Shown: positions 17,530 through 27,549 of the stretch, piece after piece
Layout: each line of letters starts with the position of its first letter
Numbering within the stretch: position 1 is the first letter of the stretch
Assembly: GCF_900167915.1 (NCBI RefSeq)
Contig: NZ_FUYM01000001.1
Span: 496,001 to 560,000 of the forward strand
Length of the DNA: 64,000 nucleotides
Direction of reading: 5' to 3'
Origin: Rhizorhabdus histidinilytica
GTDB taxonomy: Bacteria; Pseudomonadota; Alphaproteobacteria; Sphingomonadales; Sphingomonadaceae
Notes under the pieces: generated by a model
What the model saw: only the letters and a program-made list of their open reading frames with translations
What the model was told of the DNA's origin: nothing
Databases searched by the model: none
Position numbers and translations under genes: made by a program

Positions 17530-19209
17530 ATGGCCGTGCAATATAGTTTCGTGATGAAGGGTCTGACCAAGACCTTCCCCGGCGCCAACAAGCCGCTGTT
17601 CAACAACATCCACCTGCAGTTCCTGCCGGGGACGAAGATCGCGATCATCGGCGTCAACGGCGCCGGCAAGTCGACCCTGATGAAGGTCATGGCCGGGCTG
17701 GACACCGATTATTCGGGCGAAGCCTGGGCCGCCGAGGGTGTCAGCGTCGGCTATCTGCCGCAGGAGCCGCAGCTCGATCCAGACAAGACGGTCAAGCAGA
17801 ACGTCATGGACGGCGTCCGCGAGGTCGCGGACATGATCGAGCGCTTCAACGCGATCTCGGCCGAGATGGGCGACCCCAAGGACGACACCGATTTCGACGC
17901 GCTGATGGAGGAGATGGGCGTCCTCCAGGAGAAGATCGACGCGGCCGACGGCTGGACGCTCGACAACCAGCTCGAGATCGCGATGGAAGCGCTGCGCTGC
18001 CCGCCTGGCGACCTGCCGGTCACCGGTCTGTCGGGCGGTGAGAAGCGCCGCGTCGCGCTGTGCCGCCTGCTGCTCGAAAAGCCCGATATCCTGCTGCTCG
18101 ACGAGCCGACCAACCATCTCGACGCCGAAAGCGTCGCCTGGCTCGAACAGCATCTGGTCGACTATCCGGGCAACGTCATCCTCGTCACCCACGACCGCTA
18201 CTTCCTCGACAATGTCGTGGGCTGGGTGCTCGAGCTCGATCGCGGCCGGGGCATTCCCTATGAAGGCAATTATTCGTCATGGCTCGACGCCAAGGCGAAG
18301 CGCATGGAGCAGGAAGAGCGCGAGGACGCCGGTCGCCAGAAGGCGATCAAGGAAGAGCTGGAATGGATCCGGCAGAGCCCAAAGGCGCGCCAGACCAAGT
18401 CGAAGGCGCGTATCCGCGCGTTCGACGAACTGGTCGAGAAGCAGAACAACCGCGCCCCCGGCAAGGCCCAGATCGTCATCCAGACCCCCGAGCGCCTCGG
18501 CGGCAAGGTGATCGAGGCCAAGGGGCTTACGAAGTCCTATGGCGACAAGAAGCTGTTCGAGGGGCTCGACTTCACTTTGCCGCCGGGCGGCATCGTCGGC
18601 GTGATCGGGCCGAACGGCGCGGGCAAGACCACGCTGTTCCGGCTGATCACCGGCCAGGAGACGCCTGACGCAGGCTCGATCGACATCGGCCCGACCGTCA
18701 AGCTGGGCTTCGTCGACCAGAGCCGGGACGCGCTCGATCCCAACAAGAACGTCTGGGAGGAAGTGTCGGAGGGTCATGACATCATGACCGTCGGCAAGTT
18801 CGAGATGTCGACCCGCGCCTATGTCGGTGCGTTCAACTTCAAGGGCCCCGACCAGCAGAAGAAGGTCGGCCAGCTCTCGGGCGGCGAACGCAACCGCGTC
18901 CACATGGCGAAGATGCTCCGCAAGGGCGGCAACGTCCTGCTGCTCGACGAGCCGACCAACGACCTCGACGTCGAGACGCTGCGCGCGCTCGAGGAGGCGC
19001 TGGAGAATTTCGCGGGCTGTGCGGTGGTGATCAGCCACGACCGCTTCTTCCTCGACCGCCTCGCCACCCACATCCTCGCCTTCGAGGGCGACGGCCATGT
19101 CGAGTGGTTCGAAGGCAATTTCGAAAGCTATGAGGAAGACAAGCGCCGCCGCCTCGGCGACGCTGCCGACCGCCCCGGCGCCGGAGCGTACAAGAAGCTG
19201 ACGCGCTAA
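17530..19209 (+). CDS. ettA: Energy-dependent translational throttle protein EttA (ABC-F ATPase)
   Basis: A 559-aa ABC-F protein that binds the ribosomal E site and gates the first elongation steps according to ATP/ADP level. ABC1 has GVNGAGKST and LSGGEKRR with DEPTNHLD; ABC2 has GPNGAGKTT and LSGGERNR with DEPTNDLD. The inter-domain P-site-interacting linker is rich in Lys, Arg and Glu (about 245-305). The opening MAVQYSFVMKGLTKTFPGANKP and the length (E. coli EttA is 555 aa) identify the EttA subfamily rather than Uup or YheS. It is monocistronic with its own terminator. Confidence 0.95.
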   Translation: MAVQYSFVMKGLTKTFPGANKPLFNNIHLQFLPGTKIAIIGVNGAGKSTLMKVMAGLDTDYSGEAWAAEGVSVGYLPQEPQLDPDKTVKQNVMDGVREVADMIERFNAISAEMGDPKDDTDFDALMEEMGVLQEKIDAADGWTLDNQLEIAMEALRCPPGDLPVTGLSGGEKRRVALCRLLLEKPDILLLDEPTNHLDAESVAWLEQHLVDYPGNVILVTHDRYFLDNVVGWVLELDRGRGIPYEGNYSSWLDAKAKRMEQEEREDAGRQKAIKEELEWIRQSPKARQTKSKARIRAFDELVEKQNNRAPGKAQIVIQTPERLGGKVIEAKGLTKSYGDKKLFEGLDFTLPPGGIVGVIGPNGAGKTTLFRLITGQETPDAGSIDIGPTVKLGFVDQSRDALDPNKNVWEEVSEGHDIMTVGKFEMSTRAYVGAFNFKGPDQQKKVGQLSGGERNRVHMAKMLRKGGNVLLLDEPTNDLDVETLRALEEALENFAGCAVVISHDRFFLDRLATHILAFEGDGHVEWFEGNFESYEEDKRRRLGDAADRPGAGAYKKLTR

Positions 19210-19211
19210 GG

Positions 19212-19250
19212 AAAAAAGCCCGGACCTCAAGGGGTTCCGGGCTTTTTCTT
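19212..19250 (+). terminator. Rho-independent terminator of ettA
   Basis: AAAAAAGCCCGGA and TCCGGGCTTTTT form a strong stem with an 11-nt loop, beginning 3 nt after the ettA stop codon and ending in a T-run. Confidence 0.9.
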
Positions 19251-19262
19251 GCTCACCCCAAC

Positions 19263-19294
19263 CCCGTCATCCTGGCGAAGGCCAGGATGACGAT
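19263..19294. repeat. Single palindromic repeat unit
   Basis: CCCGTCATCCTGGCGAAGGC...GGATGACGAT is a half-element of the dispersed GTCATCC/GGATGAC family seen in several other gaps. Confidence 0.6.
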
Positions 19295-19298
19295 TCCC

Positions 19299-19718
19299 TC
19301 ACATATAGTTCAGCGGGTCCGGGGTCGGCAGCTTGCAGGCGCTCTGGTAGCCGCGCTTGCACATCGCGACCTGGGCGCGCCAGTCGCGCATTGCCATGGC
19401 ATAAGCCTCGCGCTGGCGGATGAAGGTCGCGTCATTCTCGAGGACCTCGCGATTGTGCTGGCGCAGCGCTGCGGCATAGGCGGCCTTGTCGGCCTCATAT
19501 TGGGCCTGGTTCTCTTCGTTCTGCGCCTGCGCGACGGCGTTGTTGGTCTGGGCCTGGGCAATCGCATTCCCGACCTGGCCGTTGAGCGCCCGGGTCTGCG
19601 GAACCTCGCGGGCATCGGCGGCCTGATGGGCGGCGTCGGTCTGGACCGGGCCGCCCTGGGCGGCGAGCGGGGCGACGGCGATCAGCGCGGTGATCGCCAG
19701 GATCGAACGGGCTATCAT
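19299..19718 (-). CDS. Small exported helical protein of unknown function
   Basis: A 139-aa protein starting at the ATG at 19718 behind GAGGAG. The signal peptide is MIARSILAITALIAVAPLAAQ. The mature part is very rich in Ala, Gln and Asn (NAIAQAQTNNAVAQAQNEENQAQYEADKAAYAAAL shows the trend) and predicts one long amphipathic helix. It ends with a two-Cys tail (MCKRGYQSACK). I do not recognise the function; the layout is reminiscent of small periplasmic coiled-coil proteins. Confidence 0.65.
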   Translation of the reverse strand: MIARSILAITALIAVAPLAAQGGPVQTDAAHQAADAREVPQTRALNGQVGNAIAQAQTNNAVAQAQNEENQAQYEADKAAYAAALRQHNREVLENDATFIRQREAYAMAMRDWRAQVAMCKRGYQSACKLPTPDPLNYM

Positions 19719-19800
19719 GGTCAAGCTCCTCAACAAAACTGTCGAGGGGCTCAACGAATGGAGGGGGGCGGGCGTTCCGGCCCTCTCGTCGAGGGAGTCG

Positions 19801-20433
19801 TCAGACCGGTGAAAACTCGCCGGTCTCCTCGTCGAGCAAGTGGAGGATGCCGTCGGCGACCGCAAAATAGGCGCCGTGGATCTTCAGCCTGCCCTTCTGC
19901 TCGCGGATCGGCACGCAGGGGAAGGTCCGCAGATTGGCGATCGAGACCTTGACCGCCTCCCATTCCAGCGCGCGCACGGCTTCCTCGCCATGGCCATGCT
20001 CGGCGACCACCTTGTCGCGCGCCTCGTCGAGCATCGACATCCAATCGGAGATGAAGCCGCCCTGGCCCTTCTCGGCATTCTCGAAGCGGCGGGTGAGCGC
20101 CGCCGCGCAGCCGCCGCAGCTCTGGTGGCCGAGCACGACGATTTCGGGTACTTCGAGCTGGGTCACCGCGAACTCCAGCGCCGCCGAGACGCCGTGGAGG
20201 CCGGCCGTGGTCTCGAACGGCGGCACCATGTTGGCGACGTTGCGGACCATGAAGATCTCGCCGGGCGAGGTGTCGAAGATGATCGTCGGATCGACCCGGC
20301 TGTCGGAACAGGCGATCACCATCAAACGGGGATCCTGTCCGGAAGCCAGTTGAGTCCAGCGTTCGCGTTGCTGTTTCCAGCCATTCGCCTTGAAGCGGCG
20401 ATAGCCCTCGATGAGCCCGGAGAAGTCGGTCAT
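19801..20433 (-). CDS. Beta-class carbonic anhydrase
   Basis: A 210-aa enzyme interconverting CO2 and bicarbonate. The zinc ligands and catalytic dyad are visible: C42, D44 and R46 in ACSDSRVDP, then H103 and C106 in LGHQSCGGC. The RNVANMVPP segment is also typical. The start ATG at 20433 is chosen because MTDFSGLIEGYRRF matches the usual N-terminus. It is divergent from lipA with 66 nt between them, so the promoters face away from each other. Confidence 0.95.
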   Translation of the reverse strand: MTDFSGLIEGYRRFKANGWKQQRERWTQLASGQDPRLMVIACSDSRVDPTIIFDTSPGEIFMVRNVANMVPPFETTAGLHGVSAALEFAVTQLEVPEIVVLGHQSCGGCAAALTRRFENAEKGQGGFISDWMSMLDEARDKVVAEHGHGEEAVRALEWEAVKVSIANLRTFPCVPIREQKGRLKIHGAYFAVADGILHLLDEETGEFSPV

Positions 20434-20499
20434 GAGCGAGTGCCCTAGACCCGAGCGCGGGGGCTGGCAAGTGCGGTCCTTATCGCCTATCTGGCATCC

Positions 20500-21438
20500 A
20501 TGAGCGAACCCCTGCCGATCACCGACGCCCCGAAGCAGCGCAAGCCCGACTGGATCCGGGTCAAGGCGCCGATGGGCCAGGCCTTTTCCGATACCAAGGC
20601 GCTGATGCGCCGCCTCAACCTTGCCACCGTGTGCGAGGAGGCGGCCTGCCCGAACATCGGCGAATGCTGGACCAAGAAGCATGCGACGGTGATGATCCTG
20701 GGCGATACCTGTACCCGGGCTTGCGCCTTCTGCAACGTCAAGACGGGCATGCCGCGCCCGGTCGACGTGCTGGAGCCGCAGCATGTCGCGGATGCGGCGG
20801 CCGAGCTGGGGCTGGAGCATATCGTCGTCACCTCGGTCGATCGCGACGACCTGCCCGATGGTGGCGCCAGGCAGTTCGTCAAGGTGATCGAGGCGCTGCG
20901 CCGGACCACGCCCAAGACGACGATCGAGATCTTGACCCCGGATTTTCGCAACAAGGCCGATGCGGCGATCGACATGATCGTCGCGGCGCGGCCCGACGTC
21001 TACAACCATAATCTCGAAACGGTGCCGAGGCTCTATCCGACGATCCGGCCGGGCGCGCGCTATTATGCGTCGCTGCGCCTGCTGGAGACGGTCAAGCGGC
21101 TCGACCCGACGATCTTCACCAAGTCGGGCATCATGGTCGGGCTGGGCGAGGAGCGGCTGGAGGTCCACCAGGTGATGGACGACATGCGCTCGGCCGACAT
21201 CGATTTCCTGACGATGGGCCAATATCTCCAGCCGACGCCGAAGCACGCCAAGGTCGCCGACTTCGTCGCGCCCAAGACGTTCGAGGCCTATGCCGCGATC
21301 GCGCGGGCCAAGGGCTTCCTGCTGGTCGCCGCGACCCCGCTGACCCGGTCGAGCTATCATGCCGGTGACGATTTCGTGAAGCTGCGCGACGCCCGCAATG
21401 CCGAGCTGGCCCGCAAGGCGGCAGTCCCGGCCGTCTGA
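20500..21438 (+). CDS. lipA: Lipoyl synthase
   Basis: A 312-aa radical-SAM enzyme that inserts two sulfurs into octanoyl groups on E2 and GcvH proteins. The auxiliary cluster cysteines are in [12 protein letters not shown] and the radical-SAM CX3CX2C in [10 protein letters not shown]. The C-terminal RSSYHA serine motif, which ligates the auxiliary cluster, is present. The length is normal. It is followed after 1 nt by a RatA/COQ10-like gene, an adjacency common in alphaproteobacteria. Confidence 0.96.
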   Translation: MSEPLPITDAPKQRKPDWIRVKAPMGQAFSDTKALMRRLNLATVCEEAACPNIGECWTKKHATVMILGDTCTRACAFCNVKTGMPRPVDVLEPQHVADAAAELGLEHIVVTSVDRDDLPDGGARQFVKVIEALRRTTPKTTIEILTPDFRNKADAAIDMIVAARPDVYNHNLETVPRLYPTIRPGARYYASLRLLETVKRLDPTIFTKSGIMVGLGEERLEVHQVMDDMRSADIDFLTMGQYLQPTPKHAKVADFVAPKTFEAYAAIARAKGFLLVAATPLTRSSYHAGDDFVKLRDARNAELARKAAVPAV

Positions 21439-21439
21439 C

Positions 21440-21925
21440 ATGCCTCGCCACCGCGAGACCCGGACGCTGCCCTATAGCCCGGAGCAGATGTACGCGCTCG
21501 TCGCCGACGTCGCGTCCTATGCCGAATTCCTGCCCTGGGTATCGGCAGTGCGCGTCCGGTCGAACAGCGAGACCGAAATGGTCGCCGACCTGATGGTCGG
21601 CTTCAAGGCGCTTCGCGAGAAGTTCACCTCGAAGGTGACCAAGCGGCGGCCGGTGAGCATCCATGTCGATTATATCGAAGGACCGCTCAAGTTCCTCCAC
21701 AACGACTGGACCTTCACCGCCGACGGCAAGGGCGGCACGATCGTCGACTTCGCGATCGATTTCGAGTTCAAGTCGCGGCTGTTCGAGATGATCGCCGGCC
21801 AGATGTTCGATCGGGCGCTGAGGATGATGATCAACGCCTTCGAGGAACGTGCGGCGAAGCTTTACGGCTCCTCGGCCAGCGTGGCGCCGGGCATCAGCAG
21901 TTCGAGCGCGCACAGCGCCGCCTGA
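21440..21925 (+). CDS. RatA/COQ10-type START-domain protein
   Basis: A 161-aa polyketide-cyclase/START-like protein. [34 protein letters not shown] and the later [19 protein letters not shown] are the signatures of the COQ10/RatA family. Members bind ubiquinone or, in E. coli, interfere with ribosome association. The start at 21440 gives a 1-nt gap to lipA. The final 64 nt overlap the convergent pncC gene, and the C-terminal Ser/Ala tail looks like an extension created by that overlap. Confidence 0.88.
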   Translation: MPRHRETRTLPYSPEQMYALVADVASYAEFLPWVSAVRVRSNSETEMVADLMVGFKALREKFTSKVTKRRPVSIHVDYIEGPLKFLHNDWTFTADGKGGTIVDFAIDFEFKSRLFEMIAGQMFDRALRMMINAFEERAAKLYGSSASVAPGISSSSAHSAA

Positions 21926-22398
21926 AGGCGGACGCCGCCGCGTCCCAGATCGCCGAAATGGCGCTTGTCGGCGGCGATGTCCTCGGGATCGGCGCCCTTG
22001 CGGGCGCGGCCGAACACCACCGTGCCGACCGGTTTCTTCTCGCTGCCGCCGCCAGGACCGGCGACGCCGGTGATCGCTACCGCGGTATCGGCGCCGCTCT
22101 TCTCCAGCGCGCCGCGCGCCATCGCCCAGGCGACCGCGATCGACACCGCGCCGAATGTCTCGATCATTTCGACCGACACGCCGAGCAGCGAGATCTTGGC
22201 CTCGTTCGAATAGGTGACGAAGCCGCAGCCGAGCACGTCCGACGACCCCGGAATCTCGGTCAGCGCGGCGGCGACGAGGCCGCCGGTGCAGCTCTCCGCG
22301 ACTGCGATCTTGCGGCCTTCGGCGCGGTTCGCCTCGATCACGCGGCGCGCGGCCTCCACCAGTTCGGGGGGCAGCAATATGTCTCGGTGCTCGGTCAC
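21862..22398 (-). CDS. pncC: CinA C-terminal domain protein, nicotinamide-nucleotide amidase
   Basis: A 178-aa protein equal to the C-terminal domain of CinA. The [21 protein letters not shown] motif with its catalytic Ser, [12 protein letters not shown], and the [17 protein letters not shown] loop are intact. These enzymes deamidate NMN to NaMN in the pyridine-nucleotide cycle. It uses a GTG start and lies 15 nt after ispDF on the same strand, so it is co-transcribed. Its 3' end overlaps the convergent RatA-like gene by 64 nt. Confidence 0.92.
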   Translation of the reverse strand: MTEHRDILLPPELVEAARRVIEANRAEGRKIAVAESCTGGLVAAALTEIPGSSDVLGCGFVTYSNEAKISLLGVSVEMIETFGAVSIAVAWAMARGALEKSGADTAVAITGVAGPGGGSEKKPVGTVVFGRARKGADPEDIAADKRHFGDLGRGGVRLQAALCALELLMPGATLAEEP

Positions 22399-22413
22399 GA
22401 TCTCTTCCCCTCG

Positions 22414-23562
22414 CTATATGGACGGCACGCGCACCGTTGCAACCGCCTGGGCTGCGATCCCCTCGCGTCGGCCGGTGAAGCCGAGCCGCTCGGTGGTGGT
22501 CGCCTTGACGCTGACCTGGCCGGCGGCGAGGCCCAGCAGGCTCGCGATCCGGTCGCGGATCGCCTCGCGGTGCGGGCCGACCTTGGGCGCCTCGCAGATG
22601 ATCGTCAGGTCGACGAAATCGACGATTCCGCCCGCTGCGGCGACGAGGTCGCGGGCATGGGCCAGGAACATCGCCGAATCGGCGCCTTTCCAGCGCTGGT
22701 CGCTGGGCGGGAAATGGCTGCCGATGTCGCCCGCCGCGATCGTGCCGAGCAGCGCGTCGGTCAGCGCGTGGAGCGCGACGTCGGCGTCGCTGTGCCCGGC
22801 GAGGGCGCGGTCATGGGCGATGCGGACGCCGCCGAGCTGGACCCCGTCGCCGGCTGTGAAGCCGTGGACGTCGAAGCCCATCGCGGTGCGGCTGATCATC
22901 GCCATCCTTCCTTCGGCGGCCTCGAAATCGGCGGCATAAGTGAGCTTCTCCAGGCTGCGGTCGCCCTCGACGATCGCGACCGACAGGCCGTGGGCGCGCG
23001 CGACCTGCGCGTCGTCGGTCGCCTCACGCGCCGTATCCCATGCCCGGTGCGCGGCGAGGATGTCTACGCGGCGGAAGGCCTGCGGCGTCTGGATGCGATG
23101 GAGCCCGTCGCGCGGCACGCTGTCGCCGAGCCGGGCGTCGCCCTTCGCCAGCGTGTCGGCGACGGCCAGCGCGGGGACGGCGCCGTCGCTGCCGTCGAGC
23201 GCGGCGATCAGCCGGTCGATCACCGCGGCGGGCAGGAAGGGGCGGGCGGCGTCGTGGATCAGGACGATGTCGGCGTCGATCGCCGCCAGCCCCGCGATCA
23301 CCGAATCGCGCCGGGTCGCGCCGCCGGTCACGGGCGGGGGCAGGGCACGCACGCCGATCGCTTCGGCATGGAGCGCCTCCTGGCCGGCGCCGATCACGAG
23401 CTGGACACTGCCGATCGCCGGATGGCGTGCCAGCGCGTCGATGGCATGAGCGAGCACCGCCTTGCCGCCGATCCGGCGATATTGCTTGGGTACGCCACCG
23501 CCGCTGCGGACGCCCTGTCCGGCGGCGACGATCAAGGCGGCGATGCTCGGCTTCCCCGTCAT
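22414..23562 (-). CDS. ispDF: Bifunctional IspD/IspF (MEP pathway)
   Basis: A 382-aa fusion. The N-terminal half is the CDP-ME synthase: [21 protein letters not shown], then [14 protein letters not shown]. The C-terminal half is MECDP synthase: GFDVHGF with the zinc ligands, [29 protein letters not shown] and [13 protein letters not shown]. It lacks only the middle IspE step, as is usual for alphaproteobacterial IspDF. I start at [10 protein letters not shown] (23562). It supplies isopentenyl precursors for carotenoids, quinones and hopanoids. It forms an operon with pncC. Confidence 0.95.
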   Translation of the reverse strand: MTGKPSIAALIVAAGQGVRSGGGVPKQYRRIGGKAVLAHAIDALARHPAIGSVQLVIGAGQEALHAEAIGVRALPPPVTGGATRRDSVIAGLAAIDADIVLIHDAARPFLPAAVIDRLIAALDGSDGAVPALAVADTLAKGDARLGDSVPRDGLHRIQTPQAFRRVDILAAHRAWDTAREATDDAQVARAHGLSVAIVEGDRSLEKLTYAADFEAAEGRMAMISRTAMGFDVHGFTAGDGVQLGGVRIAHDRALAGHSDADVALHALTDALLGTIAAGDIGSHFPPSDQRWKGADSAMFLAHARDLVAAAGGIVDFVDLTIICEAPKVGPHREAIRDRIASLLGLAAGQVSVKATTTERLGFTGRREGIAAQAVATVRVPSI

Positions 23563-23621
23563 GCGCCGGGCTTTAGGTGGGGGGAGTCGAACAGTAAAGC
23601 TCAGGCGCCGTCGTCCTTTCC

Positions 23622-23706
23622 CCGTCATCCTGGCGAAAGCCAGGATCTCCCTTCTTTCCCGGGACGCGGGAAGGCAGGGAGATGCCAGCTTTCGCTGGAA
23701 TGACGA
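23622..23706. repeat. Paired palindromic extragenic repeat
   Basis: The left unit CCCGTCATCCTGGCGAAAGC plus CAGGATCTCC and the right unit GGGAGATGCCAGC plus TTTCGCTGGAATGACGA are imperfect reverse complements flanking CTTTCCCgggacGCGGGAAGG. It lies between ispDF and dusB. Confidence 0.75.
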
Positions 23707-23789
23707 TTTGGTTGGGCAATGCCACGTCGCTTGCTCCCCGGACGCTTTGCGGGTAGAGCGATTGCCGCTTTTTTAGGCAATATGGCTTC

Positions 23790-24791
23790 ATGACCCCCAG
23801 ACTGCGCCCTATCGACATCGGTCCCGTGCGGATCGACAGCCCCGTGATTCTCGCGCCGATGACCGGCGTGAGCGACCTGCCGTTCCGCAAGGTGGTGCGC
23901 GGCTATGGATCGGGGCTGAACGTCACCGAGATGATCGCCAGCCAGGCGGCGATCCGCGAGACGCGCCAGTCGGTGCAGAAGGCGCTGTGGGACCCGGCCG
24001 AGGAACCGGTGTCGATGCAGCTGGTCGGCTGCACGCCACGCGAGATGGGCGAGGCGGCGAAGCTCAGTCAGGATCGCGGCGCGGCGATCATCGATATCAA
24101 CATGGGCTGCCCGGTCCGCAAGGTCGTCAACGGCGACGCGGGATCGGCCCTGATGCGGACGCCGGAGCTGGCGGTCGAGATCGTCAGGGCGACGGTGGCG
24201 GCGGTCGAGGTGCCGGTCACGCTCAAGATGCGGATGGGCTGGGACCATGACAGCCTCAACGCCCCCGAACTGGCCCGTATCGCCGAGGATGTCGGCGTGA
24301 AGATGATCACCGTCCATGGCCGCACCCGTTGCCAGATGTACAAGGGATCGGCCGACTGGGCGTTCATCCGCCGGGTCAAGGACGCCGTGTCGATCCCGGT
24401 GATCGTCAACGGTGACATCTGCTCCATCGAGGATGCCGAGACGGCGCTCGACCAGTCGGGCGCCGACGGGCTGATGATCGGGCGCGGCGCCTATGGCCGG
24501 CCGTGGCTGCTCTCGCAGGTGATGCATTATCTCGCCACTGGGGAGCGCAGGCTCGATCCGACTATCGAGGAACAATATCACGTTATCCTCGCGCATTATC
24601 ATGCGATGCTTGAACTCTATGGCAAGGAGGTCGGCGTCAACATGGCCCGCAAGCACATCGGCTGGTACACCAAGGGGCTGCCAGGCTCGGCGGAGTTCCG
24701 CAACAAGGTCAACCAGGAACCCGACGCCGCGCGGGTCATCGCCATGCTCGGAGAGTTTTACGCGCCATGGCTCTCCCGGGCAGCAGCCTGA
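23790..24791 (+). CDS. dusB: tRNA-dihydrouridine synthase B
   Basis: A 333-aa FMN enzyme that reduces uridines in t[18 protein letters not shown] and [11 protein letters not shown] with the catalytic Cys, KMRMGWD, the [11 protein letters not shown] segment and [15 protein letters not shown] are diagnostic. It is the ortholog historically called nifR3, found upstream of ntrB in many alphaproteobacteria. Its last 25 nt overlap the ntrB start, so the whole dusB-ntrB-ntrC run is likely one transcript. Confidence 0.95.
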   Translation: MTPRLRPIDIGPVRIDSPVILAPMTGVSDLPFRKVVRGYGSGLNVTEMIASQAAIRETRQSVQKALWDPAEEPVSMQLVGCTPREMGEAAKLSQDRGAAIIDINMGCPVRKVVNGDAGSALMRTPELAVEIVRATVAAVEVPVTLKMRMGWDHDSLNAPELARIAEDVGVKMITVHGRTRCQMYKGSADWAFIRRVKDAVSIPVIVNGDICSIEDAETALDQSGADGLMIGRGAYGRPWLLSQVMHYLATGERRLDPTIEEQYHVILAHYHAMLELYGKEVGVNMARKHIGWYTKGLPGSAEFRNKVNQEPDAARVIAMLGEFYAPWLSRAAA

Positions 24792-25884
24792 TCCGCTTCG
24801 GGCGGCGCGCACCGGCGGCGGACGGCCCCGCCGATCCTCCTTCCGCGGCCGAGATCATGGCGGCGATGGCGACCGCGGTGCTGACGATCGACCCCGAAGG
24901 CCAGGTCGTCGAGATCAACGCGGCCTGCGAATCGCTGTTCAACCTCAGCCGTAACCAGATCGTCGGGCACGGCGTGCTCGACGCGATCGGGCATCCGTTG
25001 ACGACGATGCCCAGCGATGCGCCTTTCGCCGCCTATGACATCGACATCATGCTGCCCGGCGGGCGGCGGATGCGGGTCGACCTGATGGTGGCGCCGCTGC
25101 CCGACCGGCCGGGCTGGCGCGCGGTGTCGATCCACGGCCATGCCCGTAGCGCGATCGGCGCCCGCTCGATCGACCGCGAGGGCGGCACCCGCACCGCCGT
25201 CGCCGCCGCGGCGATGCTGGCGCACGAGGTGAAGAACCCGCTATCGGCGGTGCGCGGCGCGGCACAATTGCTCGAGACGAGCTGCGACGAGGAATCGCGC
25301 CCGCTCACTCGGCTGATCCGCGAGGAAGTCGACCGCGTCGCCGCGCTGATCGACCGGATGCAGGGTTTCACCGACACCCGCCCGATCGAGATGGCGCCGC
25401 AGAACATCCACGCCATCCTCGGCCATGCGCGCGAGGTGGCGCTTAACGGCTTCGCGCAGGGACGGGTGATCCGAGAGATCTATGATCCGTCGCTGCCGGC
25501 CGTGCTCGGCCATCGCGATTCGCTGATCCAGATATTGATCAACCTGCTCAAGAACGCCGCCGAGGCAATGGGCGAGGCCCCGGGCGCGATCACGCTGACG
25601 ACCGCCTATCGCCATGGCGTGTCGATGCGGCGCGCCGACGGCGACGCGCGCCAGCCGCTGCCGATCGAGCTGTGCGTGATCGACGAGGGCCCCGGCGCGC
25701 CGCCCGAGATCGAGGGCCATTTGTTCGATCCGTTCGTCACCACCAAGCGCACCGGCAGCGGCCTCGGCCTCGCGCTGGTGGAGAAGCTCGTTTCCGACCA
25801 GGGGGGAATCATTGAATATGCGCGTGAAGGCACTCCGCCGCGGACCGTGTTCCGCCTGCTGCTCCCCCGGGCACGGGTGACGGC

Positions 25885-25888
<4 letters not shown>
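24767..25888 (+). CDS. ntrB: Nitrogen regulation sensor kinase NtrB
   Basis: A 373-aa cytosolic two-component kinase/phosphatase. An N-terminal PAS domain (about 28-130, [21 protein letters not shown]) precedes the H-box [20 protein letters not shown] (H153). The ATPase domain has the N-box [18 protein letters not shown] and GSGLGLALV. It would phosphorylate NtrC under nitrogen limitation under PII control. It overlaps dusB upstream and ntrC downstream (ATGA). Confidence 0.95.
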
Positions 25889-27342
<1,454 letters not shown>

Positions 27343-27350
27343 ATTGTATC

Positions 27351-27442
27351 TCGTGATGCCGGCCGAGGCCGGCATCTCGGCAGTGACGAGATGAGCTCGA
27401 GGCAAGAGCCGCCTGAGATGCCGGCCTCCGCCGGCATGACGA
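27351..27442. repeat. Paired palindromic extragenic repeat, GCCGGC subtype
   Basis: GATGCCGGCCGAGGCCGGCATC is itself a palindrome and is repeated in inverse sense as GATGCCGGCCTCCGCCGGCA with a short hairpin between. It resembles the element at 46613-46690. It lies between ntrC and ntrY. Confidence 0.65.
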
Positions 27443-27549
27443 AGTATTGGCGGACATCCATCCGCCAAAGGCCGTGGATGCGACCGCCGGCGCCTGAGGC
27501 GAGCCAAACTGTGTTCCCGAAGCCACGCCCTTGTGGTAATCCGGTCACG

